DNA of 33,281 nucleotides from Rhodospirillaceae bacterium. GTDB lineage: Bacteria; Pseudomonadota; Alphaproteobacteria; Thalassobaculales; Thalassobaculaceae. A program made the translations under genes and the position numbers. A model generated the notes under the pieces. The model was given only the letters and a program-made list of their open reading frames with translations, did not search any database and was not told the origin of the DNA. The DNA lies in the NCBI GenBank assembly GCA_018699735.1, contig JABIRP010000353.1, positions 1-33,281 on the forward strand, given 5' to 3'. This document shows positions 26,685 through 33,281 of this stretch, piece by piece (positions within the stretch are counted from its first letter, which is position 1; the number at the start of each line of letters is the position of its first letter).

Positions 26685-28382
26685 TCACCCACTCAGCCCG
26701 GTTGCCGCCAAACGGTCCCGAAGGTCTTTCAGAGTCGCCGTTTTTTCTTGAGAATTTGTGATGTCAGCGACGATATCCACCTCGAATTGCGGTTGTTCGA
26801 GAATTCCACGGATCAAATTTCTTACTTTTTGTTGGGCTACACCGGTTGGCAAGACGTTTTCGGAATTCAGTTCGAGCAATATGTCCAGCCGTGCCCGCAA
26901 GGGCTGCTCCGCCTTATCGATATCGCCGACAATTTCTTGCTCCGTGAGGAATTCGACCAAGCATTCATTGATTTTGACCAACAATTCGTTCTTCGGTTCG
27001 TCCGACAATGGAGAATTTCGGATCGCATCGTGGATTGCCGTGGCCCGGCGTGAACCTTCGATCGGCCCATCGCCCACGGCGAGCAGTTTGTGAAACGCAC
27101 CGCCAATGCCGAGATATCGATTGAACGCGCGATGGATCGCCCGGCCTATCATCGCTTTGTGTCGGCCGTGCAGTAATACCAAGAGGAACCCGGCCTCGCG
27201 TTCCGGATCCAATCTGAAATCCTGAAACTCCCGAATGCTGCGAACCAGGCCAGCTTTGCCGCCGGCATTTATGACGTTGGTGAGGTGATCCACCATGGCA
27301 TCGGCAACGAGGGATCCGCCGACGACGTTCAAGCCGTCGATCAGAAGCAAAACCACATCTCGGAACACGGCCTTCTCGTCGCCATGGCTGCCCCACCGCG
27401 TCAATCTACCACCGGTGCGGAGCTCCGAGGCGATATGTTCGATCAAAACCAGACGGGTTTCGGGAACTCGGCCCTGGCGAAGCAGCCCGCCGAGCAAGCC
27501 CTGAATGCGAGCCGGGCCGCTTTCCGAAACATCCTCGGTCGCCGTGTTGACCTTGCCGACGATCAGGCTGGCCAGTGCCAGCAACGACCCGGAACGTTCT
27601 TTGTGTTGGCCGAGCGCGGCTTCGATCACGACAGGGTCGATGATCGCGTCGGCGAGGAAACGGTCGAGAACCCGCGCCGCCATTTCGTGCTCCGAAGAGG
27701 CGGCGGCCCGATCCAGTAGATGGACAAACTTACCCCAAATGCTGGGGAAATAACGCAACTCGGTCACCAGTGTATCGCCAAGCTGCATTTCGGAGACGGT
27801 GTCCCGGTCCGATTCTATGTCGTTCCAGATAAGATCGGGACGAGCTTCTGCAGCCTTGAGATCGACACGCAGCACCTCGACCATGTCCCGCAGTTCGGCG
27901 CGGGCCTTCAGTGCGGCTTCCTTGGTTTCGGTCTGCAGGCGGGCGACGCCGGAAATCGTCGCTTCCATGGTGAGGCCCTCGTGCAGCACCGCTTCGAGAT
28001 AGGGCGCGTCGTGTAGGACCTCGCTCGCCAGCAGGGCGCGGTCGCCGAGATAGGCGCGGAACAGGCGATTGATCGCCAGGCGGCCGGGAAACCGGATGAA
28101 GTCGTGGTACGAACGGCAGACCGGCATGGATTCGAAATTGATCGTGCCGGCCGATCGGCCGCTAGTGTTCTTGTCGGGCTTGGATGTTTCAGTGATCACG
28201 CTGTCCTGGCGTTCGCCGGACGGCATGAACCGCACCTGAACCACGCGAACGCTGACCACGGTTGGTGTCGACAGCAGGTCCTTGGCGACCTTGTCGGCCT
28301 CGGTTTCCGTCTCGACGGTCGATTCAGTTCGCCAATAGTCCCCGAGAGACGTTTGGACCTCGAATGTATCGGTTCTGCTCAT
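26685..28382 (-). CDS. Hypothetical protein
   Basis: 565 aa ORF, 44 nt upstream of the VWA gene on the same strand; mostly helical appearance; no family recognised. Confidence 0.75.
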   Translation of the reverse strand: MSRTDTFEVQTSLGDYWRTESTVETETEADKVAKDLLSTPTVVSVRVVQVRFMPSGERQDSVITETSKPDKNTSGRSAGTINFESMPVCRSYHDFIRFPGRLAINRLFRAYLGDRALLASEVLHDAPYLEAVLHEGLTMEATISGVARLQTETKEAALKARAELRDMVEVLRVDLKAAEARPDLIWNDIESDRDTVSEMQLGDTLVTELRYFPSIWGKFVHLLDRAAASSEHEMAARVLDRFLADAIIDPVVIEAALGQHKERSGSLLALASLIVGKVNTATEDVSESGPARIQGLLGGLLRQGRVPETRLVLIEHIASELRTGGRLTRWGSHGDEKAVFRDVVLLLIDGLNVVGGSLVADAMVDHLTNVINAGGKAGLVRSIREFQDFRLDPEREAGFLLVLLHGRHKAMIGRAIHRAFNRYLGIGGAFHKLLAVGDGPIEGSRRATAIHDAIRNSPLSDEPKNELLVKINECLVEFLTEQEIVGDIDKAEQPLRARLDILLELNSENVLPTGVAQQKVRNLIRGILEQPQFEVDIVADITNSQEKTATLKDLRDRLAATGLSG

Positions 28383-28568
28383 TTGTGCGTCGGTTCGCGT
28401 TGTTCAAATTTGGCGTGGTTTGTGTCGATCTATTCGGGGATCGAAATTCCGCTCAATGGGGGATCGTATGTGGCTCCGGGCGTTGGCTCAACACCGAAGA
28501 TACGGCACCGGGATCGAATACAGAACCGGAACGGTCGTCAGCCTGTTAGAAACCGTCGCATGATTTGC

Positions 28569-28574
28569 TATAGT
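28569..28574 (+). promoter_or_regulatory. Possible sigma70 extended -10 (TGCTATAGT) upstream of the response regulator
   Basis: TATAGT preceded by TG; weak -35 TTAGAA at 28546-28551 with 17-bp spacer. Confidence 0.3.
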
Positions 28575-28675
28575 CGACCGCTATGAGTATCCAGTACGAG
28601 TGTCCCCATGCCTTCGAAACGCCTTCTAAATGGGGGCCGGTTCCAATGTTTCTGTGAAATTGAGGGTGGCGCCGG

Positions 28676-29074
28676 ATGAAAGTTGAAGACGTCAAAGTTC
28701 TGATAATCGAGGATGAATCGTACTCCCGGGCGATTATTCGGCAGGTCTTGACGGGCTTGGGTTTTGTGAAAATTCATGAGGCTGAAGAAGGTGGCGAGGG
28801 CTTCAAGAAAACGCTGCAGGTACGCCCGAATCTTGTGTTGTGCGACATTCACATGCAACCCGTCGACGGGATGAAGTATCTGACGGAAATTCGCTCGGTT
28901 CGCGGGGAAGGCATTTCCAGCACGCCGGTTATATTTCTAACCAGCAACGCGAATGAGAGGACGGTCAAGCTGGCGAGGGATCTGCACGTCGACGGCTACC
29001 TGGTCAAGCCGGTCTCAGCCAACGAGGTCAAGAAGCAAATCGGCTATGTGCTCAGCATAATTTTCCCAAGATGA
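28676..29074 (+). CDS. Single-domain (CheY-like) response regulator receiver protein
   Basis: 132 aa; acidic 'IIEDES', phospho-acceptor 'LVLCDIHM', 'FLTSNA', conserved Lys 'YLVKPVS'; no output domain. Confidence 0.9.
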   Translation: MKVEDVKVLIIEDESYSRAIIRQVLTGLGFVKIHEAEEGGEGFKKTLQVRPNLVLCDIHMQPVDGMKYLTEIRSVRGEGISSTPVIFLTSNANERTVKLARDLHVDGYLVKPVSANEVKKQIGYVLSIIFPR

Positions 29075-29178
29075 CGAACCGCCACAGGGGGAATTAGGAA
29101 TCCTCTTCCATTTCCTCTGCGCGCATGTTGAATTCATCCTTCACCCGTTAATTAGGTTTTGCTGAGGAGGAAAGTGCT

Positions 29179-29595
29179 GTGAGTAATAAAGATTGGAAAT
29201 TCGTTCACAATCAGGCCTCCGAAGCGGTCTGGGCCGAAGGCCTGCGCGAGATATTCGAATATCGCGATCTTGGCACCAAGGCCGCCTCCAACGGCGATTA
29301 TATCGCGCACATCGTTCGTGCCAACGGCAAGAAGAGTGCCGATGAAGTACAGCATTGGCACATTCATGAATGCGACTTTCAATTCGTCATGGTGCTGAAA
29401 GGCTGGGCCAAGTTCGAATACGCTGACCATGGTGTGAAGACCATCCGCGAAGGTGATCATGTCTTCCAGATCCCGCAGATCCCGCATCGCGAGATCGAAT
29501 GCTCGGAGGACTTCGAAGTCCTGGAAATTGTCGCACCTGCAGACTTCAAAACCCGTATCGTTGACGCACCAGCGGGTGCGGAAGCCGCCGAATAG
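29179..29595 (+). CDS. Cupin-domain protein (GTG start)
   Basis: 138 aa; 'HWHIHECDFQFVMVLKGWAKFEY...GDHVFQIPQIPHREIE' cupin motifs. Confidence 0.82.
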   Translation: MSNKDWKFVHNQASEAVWAEGLREIFEYRDLGTKAASNGDYIAHIVRANGKKSADEVQHWHIHECDFQFVMVLKGWAKFEYADHGVKTIREGDHVFQIPQIPHREIECSEDFEVLEIVAPADFKTRIVDAPAGAEAAE

Positions 29596-29610
29596 GGTTT
29601 TCTTGATTTT

Positions 29611-29640
29611 GGCCCCGGTTGATTCAATCCAACCGGGGCC
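29611..29640 (+). terminator. Strong stem-loop GGCCCCGGTTG-N8-CAACCGGGGCC after the cupin gene
   Basis: 11-bp perfect stem (29611-29621 / 29630-29640), 8-nt loop, only a short T run follows. Confidence 0.6.
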
Positions 29641-29776
29641 AAATTTCACCAACTGAAAAGCATCCAGGTTGGGGTTTGAACAGCCGCATTTTCGGCTATC
29701 ATTCCAATTGACGCGCGCCAGCGCCAATATCTTATCGGCCTTTGCGGCCCACCCATGACGTACCGGGGAGTTCACG

Positions 29777-32056
29777 ATGAACCAGGAAGTGAAACCGTTC
29801 AAATGGATCGGAACTCGCCAGATCCGCCCGGACGGAGTTCCGAAAGTGACCGGCACGGCAAAGTTCGGTGCCGATTACAGCCTGCCTGGATCGTTGGTCG
29901 GGCGCATTCTGCGCAGCCCGCATGCTCACGCCCTTATCAAGTCGATCGATACCTCCAAGGCGGAGGCACTTGAAGGCGTCAAGGCGGTTGTAACGTCGGA
30001 TGATTTCCCGAACCAGAATTTCGAGTACATCGGCCCAGAGCGGGTAGCGGTTAATTTCTGGCATATGACCCGCAATATCCTGGCCCGTGAAAAGGCTCTC
30101 TATGAGGGACATGCGATCGCCGGTGTCGCTGCTGTCGATGCCGCCACGGCGGCAGAAGCCATGGCGCTGATCGAGGTCGACTACGAAGTTCTGCCGCACG
30201 CGATTGATGTCGATGACGCGATGGCCGAGGACGCGCCGCTGCTGTTCGAGGACATGATCACGCGCGGCGTCGAGCCGGCACCGACCAAGCCGTCGAACGT
30301 GTCGAAGATCCTTGAGTTCACCCTAGGCGACATGGCTGCCGGTTTCGCCGAGGCGGATGAGGTGGTTGAGAAGGATTTCAAGACCGCTGCAGTGCATCAA
30401 GGCTATATCGAGCCGCATGCCTGCCTTGCGCGTTACGACGCCGATGGCCAGGGCGAGATTTGGTGCTCGAGCCAGGGTCACTTCGTGGTCCGGGCCCTGA
30501 CCGCCAAATTGCTTGGCATGAAACTCGGCGATCTGCGGGTTAATCCGGCCGAAATTGGTGGTGGATTTGGCGGCAAAACGGTTGTCTATGTCGAGCCGGT
30601 CGCGATGGCCTTGTCGAAAAAGGCGGGCCACCCGGTGGCGATCACCATGACCCGCGAGGAAGTGTTCAAATCCTCCGGCCCGACCTCTGGCTCGTCGATG
30701 ACGGTCAAGATCGGTGTCAAGAAAGACGGAACTATCACGGCCGCTGAGGGCACCTTTCGGTTCCAAGCCGGCGCTTTTCCGGGCTCTCCGGTGATGAACG
30801 CCTGCATGTGCGCCTTTGCGACCTATGATATTCCGAACCAGCACACCGTCGGTTACGACGTGGTCTGCAATCGCCCAAAGGCGGCGGCTTACCGCGCGCC
30901 AGGCTCGCCGATTTCGGCGTTCGGGGTTGAAAGCGTTCTCGATATTTTGGCCAAGAAGATCCGCATGGATCCGTTGGAGTTTCGCCTGAAGAATGCTGCC
31001 GATGTGGGTACTTCGATGGTCTACGGCCCGAAACTCGGGCATGGCGGCTACAAAGAGACCATCAAGGCGTTGCTGGATCACCCGGGTTACAAAGCCGGGC
31101 TTGGCCCGAACCAGGGCCGGGGCGCGGCCTCGGGCTATTGGTTCAATGGCGGTGGAGAGTCCGGGGCAACCGTGCACCTCAATGCCGATGGGACGGCGGT
31201 GGTCGCCACCGGGAGCCCCGACATCGGCGGCTCGCGCGCTTCCATGGCGATCATGGCGGCGGAGACCTTCGGCTTCGATTACGATCAGGTTCGCGCAACG
31301 GTCGCCGACACAACAGCGGTTGGATACACCCATGTAACCGGCGGGTCGCGCGTGACCTACGCGACGGGAATTGCGGTTGTGAACGCCTGCAAGGACGCGG
31401 TCGACCAATTGCGCGCCCGTGCGGCGATGATCTGGGAAGTCGACGTTGACGGTGTTGTCTGGGAAGACGGCCACGCCAAGCCAGCCGGCAGCAATGTCGG
31501 TGATTTCGATCCACTTTCCCTGAAGGATATCGCGGCGAAAATGGGCGCGACCGGCGGTGCGATCGGCGCGTCTTCTACTGTCAATGCCGGTGGCCAGGCG
31601 CCAGGGTTTGCCACTCAGTATTGCGATGTGGAGGTCGACCCCGAAACCGGCAAGGTGACGGTGCTTCGCTTCGTTGCGGCCCAAGATGTTGGCCGGGCAA
31701 TTCACCCGGGCTATGTCGATGGGCAGATCCAGGGCGGTGTCGCCCAGGGCATCGGTTGGGCGCTCAACGAGGAATATATCTACGACGACAAGGGCCGGCT
31801 GCAGAACGCCGGGTTCCTCGACTACCGGGTGCCGGTTGCGTCTGACCTGCCCAACATTGAATCGGTCCAAGTTGAGTTGCCGAACCCGAACCATCCCTTT
31901 GGTGTCAAAGGTGTTGGCGAGGTAAATATCTGTCCGGTTATGGCCGCGATTTCGAACGCCGTGGCCAATGCGGTCGGCCGGCGCATGGACTCGTTGCCGA
32001 TGTCGCCGCCGAAGGTACTGGATGCGCTCGACAATCGGTCCGCCGAGGAGCTCTGA
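29777..32056 (+). CDS. Xanthine dehydrogenase/CO dehydrogenase-family molybdopterin-binding (large) subunit
   Basis: 759 aa; 'TGTAKFGADYSLPGSLVGRILRSPHAHA', 'EIGGGFGGKT', 'AAYRAPGSP', C-terminal 'FGVKGVGEVNICP' with the expected catalytic Glu. Confidence 0.92.
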   Translation: MNQEVKPFKWIGTRQIRPDGVPKVTGTAKFGADYSLPGSLVGRILRSPHAHALIKSIDTSKAEALEGVKAVVTSDDFPNQNFEYIGPERVAVNFWHMTRNILAREKALYEGHAIAGVAAVDAATAAEAMALIEVDYEVLPHAIDVDDAMAEDAPLLFEDMITRGVEPAPTKPSNVSKILEFTLGDMAAGFAEADEVVEKDFKTAAVHQGYIEPHACLARYDADGQGEIWCSSQGHFVVRALTAKLLGMKLGDLRVNPAEIGGGFGGKTVVYVEPVAMALSKKAGHPVAITMTREEVFKSSGPTSGSSMTVKIGVKKDGTITAAEGTFRFQAGAFPGSPVMNACMCAFATYDIPNQHTVGYDVVCNRPKAAAYRAPGSPISAFGVESVLDILAKKIRMDPLEFRLKNAADVGTSMVYGPKLGHGGYKETIKALLDHPGYKAGLGPNQGRGAASGYWFNGGGESGATVHLNADGTAVVATGSPDIGGSRASMAIMAAETFGFDYDQVRATVADTTAVGYTHVTGGSRVTYATGIAVVNACKDAVDQLRARAAMIWEVDVDGVVWEDGHAKPAGSNVGDFDPLSLKDIAAKMGATGGAIGASSTVNAGGQAPGFATQYCDVEVDPETGKVTVLRFVAAQDVGRAIHPGYVDGQIQGGVAQGIGWALNEEYIYDDKGRLQNAGFLDYRVPVASDLPNIESVQVELPNPNHPFGVKGVGEVNICPVMAAISNAVANAVGRRMDSLPMSPPKVLDALDNRSAEEL

Positions 32057-32060
32057 GACC

Positions 32061-32312
32061 ATGCCGACCCGGGTGGTGTTTTCCAGCAGCCTGAGTGATC
32101 GCTACACCGGTGGCGAGAACGACCTTGAGATCGACGCGACCAGTATGCGCGGCGTCATCAGGGCTCTGGAAGAACGCTTCCCTGGGATCGGCGAGCATTT
32201 GGAAGAAGAGACCAGCGTCGCGATTGACGGCGAGATCCACGAGACCGCCTATTTCCAACCGCTGAAGGACGGCAGCGAGATCTTCTTTATCCCGAAGCTC
32301 GAGGGCGGGTGA
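32061..32312 (+). CDS. MoaD/ThiS-like ubiquitin-fold sulfur carrier protein
   Basis: 83 aa from ATG at 32061, 4 nt after the molybdenum hydroxylase stop; 'MPTRVVFSSSLSDRYTGGENDLEI...' ending '...IFFIPKLEGG-stop'. The ORF track lists an over-extended start at 31968. Confidence 0.78.
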   Translation: MPTRVVFSSSLSDRYTGGENDLEIDATSMRGVIRALEERFPGIGEHLEEETSVAIDGEIHETAYFQPLKDGSEIFFIPKLEGG

Positions 32313-32321
32313 GACGGCACA

Positions 32322-33281
32322 GTGGATGTGTCGGCACCCGTACTTCGGGATTTGGTCCTGCTGGGTGGCGGGCATGCACATATCGAGGTTCTGCGTCGTT
32401 TCGCCATGCGGCCATTGGCGGGCGCCCGCCTGACGCTGATTTCACCTGATACATTGACCGCCTATTCGGGAATGCTGCCGGGACTGATTTCCGGCCACTA
32501 CCGTCACAATGAAATCCATATAGATCTGGTCCGCCTCTGTCGACGGGCCGGTGCCCGGTTTATTCAAGACCGTGTGGTCGGGCTGGATTTAGAGGTGCGC
32601 CGGGTGGTTTTGGCCGGCCGGCCGGCGATCGTCTACGACACCCTTTCGATCAATACAGGCGCCACGCCGAATTTGAGCGGCGTGCCCGGAGCGGGTGCGC
32701 ATGCGGTGCCGGTTAAACCGGTGGGTCGATTCTTAGATCACTGGGCCAAGATTGAGGCCATGCAGCGACCGCCCAAGATCGCTGTTGTCGGTGGTGGTGC
32801 CGGAGGAATTGAGATTGCTCTTGCCATCGACCACCGGCTCGGCGCCGATAACAAGAGCCAGATCCATTTAATCGAGGCCGGGCCGGTGCTTTTGCCTGGC
32901 CACTCGCCTGGCGCTCGCCGACGGCTTGAGAATGCGATGGATGAAGCTGGGATTACCCGCTATGTCGATCGGCCAGTTGATCGGGTTGATGAGCAATCAC
33001 TTGTGTTCAGCGACGGCGAGAAAGTGGGTTTTGATCTGATCGTCTGGACGACCGGGGTCGCGGCACCGGATTGGTTGGCGGATACAGGTCTGGAATTGGA
33101 TGCGGATGGCTTTATCGCGGTCGATTTCCACCTGCGGTCCCGTTCGCACAGGGAGGTATTCGCGGCTGGCGATATTGCAGCCATGACGGCAAACCCGCGG
33201 CCGAAATCAGGGGTTTTCGCGGTGCGCCAAGGCGGGCCGCTAGCCGACAATCTGCGCCGCCAACTTTCCGGAAAACCATTG
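32322..33281 (+). CDS. Pyridine nucleotide-disulfide oxidoreductase domain of the type fused N-terminally to SelD (partial, runs off window)
   Basis: GTG start at 32322, open to the last base (320 codons): 'VDVSAPVLRDLVLLGGGHAHIEVLRRFAMRPLAGARLTLISPDTLTAYSGMLPGLISGHY...KIAVVGGGAGGIEIALAI...VFAAGDIAAM'. Not in the supplied ORF track. Confidence 0.75.
   Translation, partial: MDVSAPVLRDLVLLGGGHAHIEVLRRFAMRPLAGARLTLISPDTLTAYSGMLPGLISGHYRHNEIHIDLVRLCRRAGARFIQDRVVGLDLEVRRVVLAGRPAIVYDTLSINTGATPNLSGVPGAGAHAVPVKPVGRFLDHWAKIEAMQRPPKIAVVGGGAGGIEIALAIDHRLGADNKSQIHLIEAGPVLLPGHSPGARRRLENAMDEAGITRYVDRPVDRVDEQSLVFSDGEKVGFDLIVWTTGVAAPDWLADTGLELDADGFIAVDFHLRSRSHREVFAAGDIAAMTANPRPKSGVFAVRQGGPLADNLRRQLSGKPL

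Noticed and set aside
30323-32062. 579-aa minus-strand ORF opposite the molybdenum hydroxylase
   Set aside because: Arg/His-rich shadow ORF antisense to a clearly assigned enzyme; typical GC-rich artefact. Other long antisense ORFs (e.g. 11974-12858, 16497-17192, 18718-19743, 22438-23265) rejected likewise.
1-33281. tRNA/rRNA genes, transposases, integrases, prophage or secretion-system genes
   Set aside because: None recognised on either strand; no evidence of recent mobile-element insertion in the window.

Overview
33.3 kb window, apparently from an alphaproteobacterium (inferred from gene content and style), read as five blocks. (1) A minus-strand class III cyclase-ATPase-TPR regulator (127-3621). 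(2) A minus-strand catabolic cluster: LigB-type extradiol dioxygenase, 2-hydroxymuconate-semialdehyde-type aldehyde dehydrogenase, MetE-like zinc methyltransferase and a VanR-like GntR regulator. The perfect palindrome ATTGGATCCAAT occurs upstream of both the MetE-like gene and the regulator; as I recall, this is the sequence of the Caulobacter VanO operator. (3) The centrepiece, about 9.2-24.1 kb, is a 2-aminoethylphosphonate (AEP) uptake/catabolism island: ABC transporter of the putative 2-AEP type, phnX, a GSAM-like class III aminotransferase, a dimethylglycine/sarcosine-dehydrogenase-like FAD-GcvT protein, LysR, a pbfA-like ammonia-lyase, phnW, a TauD/TfdA dioxygenase, a xylose-isomerase-like TIM-barrel protein and a LysE exporter. 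A 15-bp motif (ATAAGTAAAATCGCT) occurs as an inverted pair upstream of phnX and once in the lysR/pbfA intergenic region, so it may be the island's LysR operator. (4) Poorly characterised genes: a small secreted protein, a small membrane protein, a zinc-ribbon/VWA protein, a 565-aa unknown and a single-domain response regulator. (5) A cupin, a molybdenum hydroxylase large subunit without visible partner subunits, a MoaD-like protein ending in Gly-Gly, and a truncated ORF resembling the FAD/NAD domain fused N-terminally to SelD. The best candidates for undescribed biology are the VanR/VanO-linked ring-cleavage operon, the expanded aminophosphonate island with its candidate regulon motif, and the orphan molybdenum hydroxylase/SelD-type neighbourhood. 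All family assignments are from reading the translations; no database searches were run.
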